Of a DNA stretch of 64,000 bases, positions 1-12,889 are shown one piece after another. The notes below the pieces were generated by a model. That model was not told the origin of the DNA and did no database searches. It was given only the letters and a program-made list of their open reading frames with translations. Every line of letters begins with the position of its first letter. Within the stretch, counting starts at the first letter, position 1. The position numbers were made by a program, and so were the translations under genes. Origin of the DNA: Kalmusia sp. IMI 367209 (taxonomy: Eukaryota; Ascomycota; Dothideomycetes; Pleosporales; Didymosphaeriaceae); NCBI GenBank assembly GCA_027946365.1, contig JAPEUQ010000012.1, positions 1,302,001-1,366,000 of the forward strand, written 5' to 3'.

Positions 1-271
1 ATAACTTTTAGAGCCATCCTTAGACTATTATAATAAGAAGTATTATTATATAAGGTCTAGTTATAGGTAATAGTATATACTTCATACTAGAATTAATAGT
101 AAAGGATAACTCTAATTATATTAAATAAATAATACTTAACATTCCTAAAATAAGCGCGTAGCATGTAGGTTTTATATAACTTATTTACTTAACTTTCTTG
201 GTGTACTAGACCTATTAATTCTAACATAATATATTTTAATATTATAATAACTTCACAATATCCTCATTATA
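1..271 (-). mobile_element. G-family Gypsy element, 5' end only (G0), cut by window edge
   Basis: Positions 49-271 are a full G-family LTR, about 223 bp, matching the LTRs of G1, G2 and G3. Positions 1-48 match the stretch just inside the 5' LTR of G2 (about 38875-38915) and G3 (about 63360-63403). This is therefore the 5' end of a minus-strand element whose body lies to the left of the window. The LTR abuts a family-C LTR fragment at 272, so G0 probably jumped into C1. Its TSD cannot be tested because the other end is missing. Confidence 0.85.
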
Positions 272-367
272 AAGAATAACTAAAATAGGAAAAATATAAG
301 AATAAAGATAATATTTTATATTAAAAGTAATATCCTACTAAGATTAAAAATAGACTAGTAAATGGGT

Positions 368-515
368 ATAGGTTAGGTTAGGGTTAGGTTAGATTACATA
401 AGACCCTAACCTAACCTATACCTAAATCTATTAATTTAGCGCTAGTAATAGATATAGATTAGGTTAGATTACTAAAATTAGGTTAGGTTAGGTTAGAGTA
501 TATGGTTATGTCTAG
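368..515. repeat. Subterminal GGTTAG repeats, left end of T1
   Basis: Degenerate copies of ggttag or ggttaggg run from 371, in both orientations. The block 371-392 pairs with ccctaacctaacc at about 403-416, making a hairpin-capable inverted repeat. Further ggttag copies lie at about 468-503. hAT elements commonly carry short subterminal repeats that bind their transposase; that role here is inferred. The similarity to telomere repeats looks incidental (see the rejected list). Confidence 0.75.
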
Positions 516-1119
516 GTCTAAGTAATTATAATTAATTAATATATTTCTATTTACGTCTTAGTCGTTTTTTTAATTATGATTATTATTAAGGTGGATACTA
601 GGGTAGCTAGGTAATATTAACTATTACACATTTATTATAGTTAATTATAATAGTATAACTAGATTCATTACTACTAGAGCTTTATAATCTATAACTACTA
701 CCCCTAATAGATTTTCTCCTTAATTTAATAGAATATATAGAATATAATATCTTTGATAGTAACGCTTTACTAAATAAGAATCTTTAACCTAAATTATAAC
801 CCTCTTTATATAGATCACATTTATTTGGTAGTCTAGGAAAATAAATATTTATTTAATAGTTAATATACTAATTAGAGGTATATATCTTTAAGATATTTAA
901 TTATAAACGCCTTAGTAGTTTTTTAAAGAGTACTTAGTATAGAAGCCTAGATGCGTAAGTTTGGCTTATAGGTATAGACTAGCTCATGAATAAGACGTAA
1001 AAATAAAAACTTATAAATAAATAGCTTTATAGTTTTTAATATTATCTAATCTCTCTAAGCGCTATTACTATATTCTATTAACTTAAGAATGTGATTAGAA
1101 GCTGTAATAACTTACTACT
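516..1119. other. Non-coding 5' region of T1
   Basis: About 600 bases between the subterminal repeats and the first coding-like stretch. I see no open frame, promoter motif or further repeat that I can support. Confidence 0.5.
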
Positions 1120-1265
1120 TAGCTTAAAGTATTACTTTTTTTTATATTACTAATAATCTTCTCACGTGTAGCCTTACTAGCTAGATCTTTCTTAGGAGCT
1201 TTTCTGCTAGTTACTAGCTTATGGTGAGGCTTTTTAGTAGTAACTTATTTAAATCTAGCTATTAT
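1120..1265 (-). pseudogene. Short coding-like stretch inside T1, unknown
   Basis: The minus strand between about 1265 and 1120 reads for some 45 codons with few stops and a basic composition, including the run RKAPKKDLASKATREK, before RIP-type stops resume. It lies between the left TIR and the main T1 coding block and runs antisense to the transposase. It could be a remnant of a second T1 gene or chance. I recognise no domain. Confidence 0.25.
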
Positions 1266-1781
1266 AGATAGAGTTTATAGAGCAGCGATAAAAGTTAGAG
1301 TAGTTAAAAGTAAAAGTAAAAAGTAGAAATAGAAAGTAAAAGTTTAGTTGCTAAGGTAATAGTTATATAGTAGTAAATATAAAAATAAGAAAATAAAGAT
1401 AAAAGAGAGAAAGTAAAGATAAGAGAAAAATATAAAAGTTAAGTAAGTTAATTTATAGACTTTATTAATATATATTATAATAACTCCATAATAAATTTCC
1501 GTGATAATTTATATAGGAAAGAGCTTAAGATACGCTTTTAATTAATATTTTTATTATAGTAATATAACTTTTTTTTGGTCGCTATATATATATACGTAAT
1601 ATATAATTATTATTATTTATTATTATTATACTGTACTAGCGTCGCGTATAGGCTACTAAATTTTACTTAACTATATCTATAATTAGTCTTCTATTAACTT
1701 TCTTCTATTTATCTTTTACTATTATACTTTTATAGAATTACTCTATAAGTTACTATATATTTTATTATAGTTTCTGCGCAA

Positions 1782-3050
1782 TGAAGTCTCCGCCTATTAA
1801 GTAAAAATCTATTAAAGAGACTAATTATTTAGATCATCCTAAGGGTTTACTACCTAGTATTAAGTATAAGATACCAGCTAGATATGACTATAATGAGTGG
1901 GATAAGCTTATAGAGATATTTATTCTAGTTTATTATTATAGTATAAACTAATTCATATAGGGTTTTATTTCTAAAGAGTAAGAAATTAATTATATCCTCT
2001 TACTATATAGATAGAGTGGTTCTTAAAAGGTTATCCTACGAACTTATTAGTACTATTTAAGGATATATTTAGTAATAGTATTTATACTATTTAGTAAAGA
2101 GATTAAGCTACTCTATATAATAAAGAGATTAAGACTATTAAGAGTACTAATACTACTAATCGTTCTACTAAAAGTATACTTAAGAAGAGATTTAAAAAAT
2201 AAGATATATATACTTCTCTATCTAAGAATATAAAGAAAAACTATTTTAAAATAAAATAAAAGAAGTTTTTAGATTAGCACTTTTAGAATTAGAAGAGTAG
2301 TAAGTTATAATAGTAATTTATTACATGTTTATACTTATAAGGTGTAGGTAAATAGCTAGTAGCTTAGCTATAATAAGTCTACTAGAAATAGAAGAAGCTT
2401 AATTATAAAATTTCCTTTAGGCAGTACTATAAATCCCTAAAGAAGCTAGCCTAGGCTAGTAAAGCTCTCCTAATAGATAACTTTAAGGCTATAGAGAATT
2501 ACGACTCTATAAATCTGGCGGTGCCCTTAAGAAAATTATATAAAATATTTATAAAGATGGCTTAGTAAAGCTTAAAAAAGTAATATATTTAAAAATAAAA
2601 AGACTAAAGCTAATTAGTAATAATTTATAAATAACCTTACTAAAGAAGAGTTAGCTATAGTAATAAATAAGAACTAGTAGTAAGTTTATTATATTCTTTT
2701 ATTACGTTTATATACTAATTATGCTAGACGTTGTAAGCCTATATCTATCCTTAAGTATATATCTAGGGGAGAAGATATTACGCTTGAAAGTAATTTACTA
2801 TATATTCTTAATAATAAGAGTAATAAGTATAAAGAAGAAGTTAACTATAACTCTAAGATTAATGCTATATATAATAAGGGGATAATGAATATAAAATCTC
2901 TACTAATAAAGATGAGAATAAGGATAATAATAATAGTAAGGAGGAGTTTAAGGACTTTATAGATTTTAAGGGGTTTTCTAATAAAGATGATTAAGTATTA
3001 GAGTCTATTATAGAATAAATACTTAAATATTAGAAGGTAGATTTTAATTA
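1782..3050 (+). pseudogene. Decayed upstream ORF of T1, function unknown
   Basis: An ATG at 1782 opens a frame beginning MKSPPIK, followed by a stretch containing IPARYDYNEWDKLIEIF with only TAA/TAG stops. From about 2134 coding character moves one frame over, and a Gln/Lys-rich segment follows to about 2560, including a run near 2330-2350 that reads CLY then, after a Gln-type stop, GVGK. A charged Asp/Asn/Lys/Glu-rich segment follows at about 2870-3050. This is either the N-terminal part of the transposase with frameshifts or introns, or a separate hAT-borne gene. The conserved transposase motifs lie well downstream, at 4240 and 5530. I cannot name a domain. Confidence 0.45.
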
Positions 3051-3299
3051 AGTTTTGGCACTCTACTTAACTATAATTAGCTAGTAATAGTTAATATAGT
3101 TAATAATTATAGATTATTTACCTAGAATGTAAACATATTATTTATAATTTTAATACTCACTTATTATAGAATATACTTAGAAATGTAAATAGATATACTA
3201 GAATATTATAAGCCCTATACCCTATCTTATAGTTATAAATGGAAATATATATATTAAATCCTTTTAGACTACTAATATATTTTATAACTCCTTTAGTTT

Positions 3300-5990
3300 T
3301 ATTATATCTTTTTATTATACTACTATCTTTATTTATTCTATTTATGATATCTACTCTTTAATCCCTATAGTTTCTACCTATCCTTAATTAATTCTAATTA
3401 AGCGCCTCCCAAATTATTAAAGGGGAACTTAGAATACCCTAATATTAATTAAATATCTATCTATAAATAATAAATATAATGAGGAATAAAGCGAAATTCG
3501 TTCTATATAAAATAAATAATAAAGTAAAACTATATAGGCTATAAATCCTTTAACTTATAACTTATAATAGAATTCAACCTCTTATTTTAGCCAAATCTAG
3601 ACCCAATTTAGAGAGGCTATATAGTATATAGATAATCACCTATATATATTTTATCTTAATTACGGATTTACACTTCAACATCTAATAGTTAAAATAATTA
3701 AAACTAAGTATCTTATAAATCACCTTAATACTCAATCTTATAAGGAGACTCTAACTTTTATATATATTTAGTTATCTATATCTACGGCCCGACCTCTATA
3801 TTATTAAAATACTATAATACTAGTCCTATTATATTCTCCTATAACCTATGAAAATAAACTTATATAGATAATAATAGATAATAACTAGTCTTTCTAAATA
3901 GTAGAGAGGTTATCCTTTAACGCTTTCTTTAATACCTTAGGCCTAATACTATGATAATGAGTCGTTATAAATTATAGTTAATATTCTAGGATTAAGTTAA
4001 AATAGTTAAAACTTCTCTATTTTATAATCTTTATAAAACTATAAAGATCTTAATTACCTTAGATACTTAGTTTATAAGAAACCATCTTAGCTTTCTTATA
4101 GTAAAGGGGTACTATATTAATAATAACTAGGAATTTTATAAGAAGCTACTTGATTTTATTCTAATTTATAGAAGCTATATAGGTACTTCTATAGTATTAG
4201 AAGTACTATAGGTTCTATCTAATATGAATACTAAGTAGTAACTTCTAGCTATTATATATAATAATATTAGTAATAATAGAATACTAGCTTATACTATCTA
4301 AACTTAACTATAAGAAGAAGATATTAATTAGATTTTACTAAGAATATAGTTTTATGCCTTACTTATATTATTAATCTGGTTGTCTAGGATATTATTTAGC
4401 ATCTTAAGCTAGCAGCTCCTAGTAAGCTAGAGGTTAAAGAGAATCTATAACGACGCTATATAAATAAGATTTAATTAGAAATTTTAATACTAAATTCTCT
4501 TTAGAAGGTAAGCTAGCTTTTATTATAGATATTTATTATAGACTAAGTTATGGCTAGCTTTGAGTAATATATAAAGTGATTAATTAATCTCTATAATATT
4601 TTAAATATTTTATTATTACTTAGTAATCCCTACCACTAAAAGAACGTCTCTCTATTATATAAAATATAAGAACTTATTAGAATTCAACGTTTAATATGTA
4701 TAACCACGTAGTTAAACTCTAGTTATATATTAATAAATGGCTTAAATAAGAAATTAACTTAAAAACAACTCCTTATATTACTAGGGCTACTAGTAATAAT
4801 AATAACGTAGAGATAGATTTCTATAACCTTAAATGACTTTAACTATCTTATACTAAGTGGCACCACCTTAAGCTTATTATAGCTATACTAAAGAGATTTA
4901 AGAATACAACTAACTTTTTAAGCTAGAATTAAAAATTATAGATTTAATATATTTAACTTATATATAACCAACTCTTTAATTTTTTTAGATAAGATAACGG
5001 AAGAGCTTAGTAAAGATTTAAAAATAGAAATAATATAAAGTAGCTAATAGTAGTAAAAGCTATAACTAGAAAAGAATAAGCTAAACTAAGTAAGTACTAT
5101 TTAAAAATAGATATAGAGTGGGGCTTCTTATTTAACTATATAACTATTCTCAATCTAACATAAAAGCTTATAGTATATAAGATATTATTATTATAGCTAT
5201 TTATTATAGTAATTACTAATATTATCTATAGAATAATACTTAAGAAGTTTAGGATAAATATAACTACCGCTAGTAATTTCTTCAATACCTTAATTATTAT
5301 AATAATAAAGAAACTAGAGATTTTACTCTAGTCTTAACTATCTATTCTAGATAATTATTAGGTATAGAGTGGTTCCGAAGCCCCTATCCTTAAACTAATT
5401 ATAGTTAAGTAGTATTTTAGTATCTAGCTAAAACTAGAGTACTAGCTTATAATATATAGAAGAAGAGTAAGGGATAGTATATTAGAAAGGAGAAGCTTAT
5501 CTAAGTATATCTTATATTATTATAGGTAAATCTTTTGATATTTTATAGTAGTAGAAAGTAAATGAGAATACTTATCCTTATCTTATCTAAATTATAAAAG
5601 ATATTCTATCTATTTAGATTACTATAGTAAGTATTAAGCGTATTTTTAATATTATAAAAGATATAATTAGAGATTAAAGACACTGTCTTTAGTCTAGAGA
5701 ATTTAGTAGATTATGTTTTTTAAGTATGTAATTTTTAAGAGAAGGAGTAATATATTATTATAGAGAATAGCCTAGCACCTTATAATAAAGTAAATAATCT
5801 TTTAAGCTTCTAACCTATTTAGATTATATAGATAGTATAGAGGAGGAAGAGATTATAGAGAAGGAAGAGGTTATAGATAAAGAAGAGATTATAGAGTAGG
5901 AAGATATTATATATATTCCTAGTATAAATAGGAGTAAATACTTCAATTATATAAATATTAAAAATTTAACCTTCTTTATATTACCGTATT
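3300..5990 (+). pseudogene. hAT transposase, RIP-inactivated
   Basis: This enzyme would have excised and reinserted T1. At about 4241-4300 the frame reads LLAIIYNNISNNRILAYTI, which corresponds to the hAT motif around DNASNN with Asp changed to Asn. At about 5534-5745 comes the C-terminal dimerisation region: FDIL, then three Trp/Gln-type stops, KVNENTYPYL, KDILSI, IKRIFNIIKDIIRD and RHCL. This matches the family pattern yP-LS-ArdiLsi-sERvFs-rR-L. The two blocks lie in different frames, so indels have accumulated besides RIP stops. The start is not determinable; 3300 is estimated from the usual spacing of these motifs. The end is placed before element H. Confidence 0.88.
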
Positions 5991-6039
5991 TAATAGCTAT
6001 TATAAATAAATAGTTTATATCTCTAACTTCCGCTAGTAG

Positions 6040-6231
6040 TGTAAGGAGTAAAGTACGTGATCCTGTAATAATATAATTATATAATGATTCCTTACCAAGA
6101 GCGCCGTATAAGCGAGGCGCTAGAAACGCGCTAGCGTAATACCCTTAAACGCGGGGAAGATAGAGGGTAGAAGATAGATTTTAATCTTATTATTACTTAA
6201 GGAATACTTACTACTATATTTAATCCTAATA
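6040..6231 (+). repeat. 5' LTR of element H
   Basis: Direct repeat of 12692-12885. It starts tgtaagg and ends with a RIP-altered aata (expected aaca). The block at about 6090-6170 is the most GC-rich stretch of its surroundings. Confidence 0.93.
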
Positions 6232-6289
6232 ATTTTAAAATCTCTCCCTACCTTATAGGATAGTAGCTTAGTATCCTCGCAACAGAAAC

Positions 6290-9200
6290 GCTAGAGAAAT
6301 GTAGATATATTAATAAAGTACTATAAAGGACCTACTAAAGACTATATATAAATAGATAAAGATAAGCTAGAGATAAAGCTAATAAAAGAGTCTATTCCCC
6401 TATAAAAATAACTAATAAGGCTTAAGTGACGTTAAGATAAGCTAGCGGAGCTAGAGGAGATTCATATTTTAAAAGTTAAAATTATAGATAGAGAGTATAG
6501 GCTAACACTTAACTTTACGCTAGAGGGTAGCGTGCGAAGCGCATTCGTAGCCCCTATATTAAGGATAATAGATAGTAATAAATATAAATACTTATTATAA
6601 TAATAATGGCTATATAGTAATATAATAGAGCTACTTTATTAAGACCTAAAAATTAAACCGATCTCTATCTTTAAGGCGTAAAGTATTAGGGAATACTATA
6701 ACTTTAAGACTTAAGTATAGATCGCGTTTAGGCTAGATTCTTAAATATTTATAATTAAAGACTAGCGGATCACGTTTATATTATAATTCTTAGAGCTAAT
6801 ATTACGCCAGCTATAACTATAACGCGAACTTAAAAGCGACGCTAAGATACTAGATTAGTAATAAATAATAAGCTTCTTATTTAATTAGATAAAGAGCCCT
6901 ATTAATCATAAGCTATAAGTAATTATATAATACCAATGGGCCATGTAGAGGAGGGTTAATTAGTGAATAAATTTATAGCTCACCTAGCTACGCTAGAGAA
7001 CCAGATTAGCCCCATCTATAATAGAAACACCTTATTATATATCTATATAATAAGCTGCGATAAGAACTATAAATAATAGTAGTTAACTATAATAATTTTC
7101 TAAAAACGAAGGGAGCTAGTAGAGTATATAATTATTCTAGAAGATAACTTATAGGACCTAGCGCCATAATAATAATACTATAGTAAATACTAAGTTATAA
7201 TACTAGTATAAAGCTTATAATACTATAGGAAGATATATTAATATAACCCTATTAAAATACCACTATCCTAATGGCGTAGTGAGATAGAGTAGTAGACTTA
7301 ATATTTTTAAGGATTAATATAGATACTATAGAAAAATAAGATACTAGAAAAGGGACTACTAGGTAAAATGTAGTAAGTTAAGCTAATTTAAAGTCCCTAT
7401 TATAGGCGTTAACGCCATTAATATGAAAAAAGAATAAGCCTAAAAGAGATATCCACCCTTATAGATATATATAAGTAAGGGCGTTTTTAAATAAAAGAAA
7501 CGATTTAAGATAGTAAAGATAAGAAGTAGGTAATATATCTCTTACTTAATTCTAAAATAATAGTGAATACCATTAATAAAAACTAATAGTAGAGCTATAT
7601 TTAATAGAAATTATAGATATAGTACTATCCTTCCTAAAGATAATAAACTCTACGCTAGTAAGAAATTACTACGCCTATTAAGTAACCGCGAGTGTAAAGG
7701 ATAGCTAGGGCGTACTATATTAAGTAACTACTATAATCTATAGAGTACCTAACTATATAGACCTAATGACTCTAGGAATACTAGTTTTAATAGAGGGAAA
7801 CGTTCTCCTTAACTATAGCATAATAAGATGGCGCTAGGGAATTAAAGAAATAGTACTTTAGGTAGAGAATATCGCTAAGTTTACGGAATTAATGAAAGAC
7901 CAAACAGAGGTATACGCCATAGTAGTTAATAGTATAAGAGAAATAAAAAGAGAAAATAGAAACCTAACTATACTATCTAAAATATTAAGGATTTTAAAGA
8001 TATTATAAGTAAGGACGTTACTAAAATACTACTAGAATATTAATATATTAATTATATAATAGAACTAGAAAAGATACCTCTATACCCTTTAGACTACTAT
8101 ATAACTTATCTCTAAAAGAACTAGAGACCTTACGTAACTATATAGTAAAGGTAAAGAAGTAAGATTAAATTTAGAAAAGTACTAGCCTAGTAGGGGCCCT
8201 AGTACTATTTATTTCTAAGAAAGATAGTACGCTAAGGCTCTATATAGACTATAGAGGCTTAAATAAAGTTACTAGAAAGAACCGACTAACCTTACTACTA
8301 ATTAGTAAAATACTAGATAGGCTATTAGGCTTAGTGCGCTTTATAAAACTAGACCTAAAGGATATCTATCACTAAATATAGATCTAGTAAGGTGATAAGT
8401 AGAAGATAATATTTATATATAATATAGCTACTTTAAGTATATAGTAATGCCTTTCAGCCTTACTAACACCCTAGTAACTTTTAAGGCTATATTAACTATA
8501 TATTAGCTTGGTATGCTAATATATTTTATATAGTCTATCTAGATGATATCCTTATCTTTTTTAAGAAAAGGGGAAACCACTAGAAGCATATATAAAAAGT
8601 CCTTAAAAGACTATAATAATATAGCCTATTTATAAACCTAAAGAAATACGTCTTAAGACTAATTAGGTTAAGTTTCTAGGGTTTATCATGACTTGACGGC
8701 GTGCAGATAAATTAAAGCTAAGTAGAAATAATAGTAATCTAGCTAAAGATTAAGTTTATTAAAAATATTTAAGTATTTATAGGCTTCGTAAACTTTTATA
8801 GATAATTTATTAAAGGGTTCTCCTTATTATAAAGCCTATCACGGATCTACTAAAAGGCTTAAAAAAGAAAAGAAGTAGAGCTCCTTTAGGTAAACTATAG
8901 ACGCTAAGAAGGTAAAGTACTAGCTATATAATATCTTTTTTAATAGTACTATTTTTATAATATTATAATTCTATATTACTCCTTACGCCTAAAAATAAAC
9001 GCCTTAATCTATAGATTAATAGAATCTTCTTATAAAAGATAGAAATAGGAATTAACACCCTATTATATTCTAGTTAAGAAAGTTAACGCCGGTAGAGGGT
9101 AATTACCATATATATAATTTAGAACTAGTAGTTATTATAGAGATAATAAAGCACTAACGCCACTACGTTAAGGGACTAGTATATACCCTAGAAGTCCTTA

Positions 9201-11140
9201 TAGACTATAATAACTTGCGTGGCTTTATGGGAATGAAAGCCCTATCACGTAGATAGGCTAGATAAGTAGTCTTTTTAGCAGCATATAACTTTAAAATAAA
9301 GTATAGGATAGAAAAGACTAACCTATAGATAAACCGTTAAGATAACTGATAGATATAGATAAAGAGATAATATCTCTAGATAGAGATATACTCTTAATAC
9401 TATAGAGTCTACTAAAGCTAAAAGAATACTAGTTTATATTTCTAAAGACCCTAGAACCGGCGGTAAAAGATAAAGTTAAAATAGTTAATATAGACTTTCT
9501 ATAGCCTAATCCTAATAAGGATAGGAAGATAACTAGTATAGTAATACCTAAAGAGGAATTAAGAATAGTTAAAAACTAGCCTAAGAGTTATTAAAAGTTA
9601 GTACTATATTAGTATTAAGGCGGGTAACTAAATGGCAGGCTTAAGAGGCCCTAAAGACCTAATAAGTATATAAATTACTAGATAAATTACTCCTAGAACT
9701 AATCTAAAAGTTATAAGCTTCTAATATATTTATAATATAAAAATATACTAACATCATCACCCCATTACTATGCAGAAGGTGAGGTAGGGGTGAGTAGTTA
9801 AAATAGTAGAAGCTAGAAGAGAGAGCAAGCATACTACTCTATAGGAATAGAATATATATGCTAAATGAGCCGGCGCTCAGGGCGGAAATCCTATAGAATA
9901 GTTATAATAATAACTTACTAGTAGGTCACTTTAAGCGGGCAAAGATCCTAGAACTAATAAATCTATACTTAAGGATAAAAGCGTTAAAGTAGCGCCCTAT
10001 AGAGAAGCTTAACTTACTACTCATACCCACAGGACTATAATAAGAGTTAATTATAGATTTTATTATAAGACTACCGCCATAGGCTCTTACGACTACGTCT
10101 ATAATATAATCCTCATGGTAGTTAATTACTATATTAAGATAACATACTATCTCCCTATAATAAAAGATATAAACGTAGCTAATCTAGCTAATATCTTTAT
10201 AGACTAGATTATTAGATTTTTTTGGGTTTCTAAAAGGCGTAGTATTAGATAGAAGACCTATATTTATATTAATATTTTAGTCAGAGTTCTACTTCATAAT
10301 AAAGATAAAGTAATAGCTAAATACTATCTTTTATTTATAAACTAATAAGTAGACGGAATGATAAAACTAAACCCTAGAATAATATCTATAAGCGTATATA
10401 TTAGAGAATTAAAGAACTAGTTATATTTACTATCCTTAGTAGAGTTCGCATATAATAATTTAAAAACGTAACTATAAAGTACTCTCTATTCTTTATATAT
10501 TATAGGTTTCACCCGCGACTTAACTATGAAACGATAGCATAACCTAATATTCCTCTATTATAGAATAAATAAGTCGCCTAAAAGGAGACTACTAGAAACT
10601 AGAAAATAGTAGACTACTATAGTAGAAGCCCAAAAACAGCACTACGATAAGAAATATAAGCTATAAATATTTAAAATAAATAAGTAAGTTCTATTATTAA
10701 CTAAGAACTTAAAGCTATAGTACTTAAGTAAAAAGCTATCTCTATAATATATTAAGCCGTTTTTAATAATAGAATCTATAGATAAATAGATTTATAGGCT
10801 CTACTTATTACTAGGTTTAAGGATTCACCCTATATTTTATACCTTAGTACTAAAGCCATATTGGAAAAGGCTAAAGATAACCTTAAACCTTCTAGTCCTA
10901 TTAACCTTAATAATAGTAAGGAGTAAGAGAAATGATATAAAGTTAATTAGCTATTAGATAAGAGAAAAATAAGGAAGTGATATAATACTTAGTTAAATAA
11001 AAGGCTAGGCAGAAGAATTTAACTAATAGATATCTAAAAAAGATATTAATAGTAAGCTAACATTATAGTTTAATTAGAAAAGAATAGAAAAATATAAAAT
11101 TTTATTTTTAATAAGATCTAAAGACCATTACTATAATATT
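6290..11140 (+). pseudogene. Gag-Pol polyprotein of Gypsy element H
   Basis: Reverse transcriptase spans about 8100-8570: the stretch ending TLRLYIDYRGLNKVTRKN lies near 8225-8285, and an intact VYLDDILIF catalytic box lies at about 8533-8559. RNase H C-terminal motifs (NNLRGFMGMKALSRR, FLAAYNFKIKYR) lie at about 9190-9330. The integrase zinc region (VGHF) is near 9930, the core begins near 10030, and a decayed PQTDGQTE-type motif is near 10340. FAYNN is near 10445 and an Arg-Ile-His-Pro motif near 10830. A YLVK-stop-K chromodomain signature is at about 10986. In-frame stops are mostly TAA/TAG at Gln or Trp sites, and several frame changes occur. Gag occupies about 6290-7700 but I found no clear zinc knuckle. 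Confidence 0.9.
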
Positions 11141-11189
11141 AACCTTACTATATAAATATTATATATCTAGAGAAACTAGAAGTAATTAC

Positions 11190-12213
11190 GTTATAAGATA
11201 ACTTAGACCTTAGCCTTATCTTTATCTTTATCCTTACTCCTACCCTTACTATTGGTAAGAGCTGGGGCCTTAGGCGCCGAAGCTAGGGGCGATAAATCCT
11301 TTTTCTTCTTCTTCTACTAATTAGTAGAGGAGACCTCTCTAATATACTCTATAGATAATATATCGTTACTATACTTTCGCTTCTTTATAGAAGCGGTAGC
11401 TTTACGAGCGGCATCTATTTATAAGAATTTATTAGGGTACTAACCCTAACACAGCATGCTACTAAGAGAGGAGTAGAAAGGAGACGGAAATACGAGGGTT
11501 TAGATAAAAATAGGATAGGAGATAAGATAAGGGGTAGGATAGGATATAAGGATTAGGCTTAGTATAACTACCACCCCCTAATTTACCTCTCCTCCTCCTT
11601 ATTCCTCTAGCGGCGAGTTGGCGTTACTTAACTATAAATTAGTAGAGCTACTACTTAAAGTTAATAGAAAAGAAGTAGAAGCTTTCTTCTAAAGTAATAA
11701 TTTAATAGTATTTAATAGGGGGGTAATAGAAGAGTAAGATAGGGGTAATATAGAGGTAGTAAATAAAGGATTAGTCTATATATTAATAAAGCTAAGAGAC
11801 ATCTACCTAGACTACTTAATATTAGAATAATAACGGAATACCTAATAAAGAAAAGAATATATTAGAAAGTAGAAGATATCTAAAATACCCTTAGTAGTAA
11901 TAGTAAAATAGTTAGTTATATCTATCTAAAGGAGGGTAACCTTTACTCTAATTAGTTTATAGGTACCACCCCACTTCGCCTCCTTTTATAAGGTATCCTC
12001 TATTAGGACCTTATAGTCTTTATAAGAGTCTAGGAGAGCTCTATATATAATAGCGTTATTACTACCAGAAAGCGTAAAAGCCTCAGTAGCGCGGAGTAGA
12101 ATATTTACCTCTCTTATAAAATTAATAGGGATAGGTTTATAAGGTTTACGTAAAGCTTACGTAATATATATACTTCTTATAGAGGAGGATATTATACTTT
12201 TATTCTTTAGCAT
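11190..12213 (-). pseudogene. Antisense ORF at the 3' end of Gypsy element H, function unknown
   Basis: Starting at an ATG at 12213 (MLKNKSIISSSIRS), one minus-strand frame stays open for about 340 codons apart from TAA/TAG codons, the expected products of RIP at Gln and Trp. It reads opposite to gag-pol and fills the space between chromodomain and 3' LTR. Visible features are ATEAFTLSGSNNAIIYRALL near the N-terminus, followed by DSYKDYKVLIED. The middle is Ser/Leu/Tyr/Pro-rich. The C-terminus is strongly basic, with KKRKYSND, KKKKD and a Lys/Asp tail that could act in nuclear localisation (inferred). I recognise no domain. The stop is uncertain because TAA codons recur at the end. Confidence 0.6.
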
Positions 12214-12691
12214 TAATATACTTTAAATAGTAAAGATAATAAGGTCGTTAGAGTTTTATCTTTAGGATAAAGTAATAGAAGAGAGGAGTCTATATAAAGA
12301 TTAGTAATAGTAAAGCGTAATTAAAAGTAAATCTATAGTAAAAGTATCTAGAGATACTAAGGCTATAGTAATAGGTAGGAGAGGGTTAGATAATATAATG
12401 GCGATGGCGAGACGTAGGGAGTTAATAATAAATTTAAGTTAAAAGAGAAAAAAAAGAGATAGAAATAGTAGAGGGCTTAAGGATATATATATATTTCTCT
12501 CCTCACTACCATTATCCTAATAATAATAGTAATTTTATAGCCTCTACTTTATTATAATAATAGATATAGTGACTGCCTTACTATAAAATAATAATGAGGC
12601 GATAGTATTACCCCATTATAATACTATAAATCTATCACGTAGAGAATAAATTATAAGTAGCTAAGATAGCTATTAGTAGAGAGGGGATAGT

Positions 12692-12885
12692 TATAAGGAG
12701 TAAAGTATATAATCCCATAATAATATAATTATATAATGGTTCCTTACCAAGAGCGCTGCGTAAATGAGGCGCTAGAAACGTACTAATATAACACCCCTTA
12801 AAACGTGGGGAAGATAGAGGATAGAAGATAGATTTCAATCTTATTATTACTTAAGAAATACTTACTACTATATTTAATCCTAATA
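12692..12885 (+). repeat. 3' LTR of element H
   Basis: Second copy of the H LTR, starting tataagg (TG to TA by RIP). It is followed immediately by the TSD agtag at 12886-12890. Confidence 0.93.
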
Positions 12886-12889
12886 AGTA

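Larger units (their letters stand above)
6040..12885 (+). mobile_element. Gypsy LTR retrotransposon H (chromovirus type), complete but RIP-decayed
   Basis: LTRs of about 192-194 bp lie at 6040-6231 and 12692-12885. They share the segment from aaggagtaaagta through a GC-richer core (accaagagcgc, then aacgygggg) to ttaatcctaata. A 5-bp TSD agtag is perfect at 6035-6039 and 12886-12890. A polypurine tract, gagaggggatag, directly precedes the 3' LTR at about 12679-12690. Gag-pol reads on the plus strand in the order RT, RNase H, integrase, chromodomain, followed by an antisense frame. The element sits inside T1 and so is younger than it. Confidence 0.95.

Noticed and set aside
371..503. Telomere-like ttaggg/ggttag repeats
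   Set aside because: Irregular, present in both orientations, and confined to the two subterminal regions of T1. They are part of a transposon, not a chromosome end.
1560..1640. TATA-rich promoter for the T1 gene
   Set aside because: TA-rich runs are everywhere because of RIP; no specific promoter evidence.
12635..12838. A 67-codon open frame on the minus strand
   Set aside because: It straddles the end of the H internal region, the polypurine tract and the 3' LTR, and has no homologous open frame in the 5' LTR copy. It is a chance opening.
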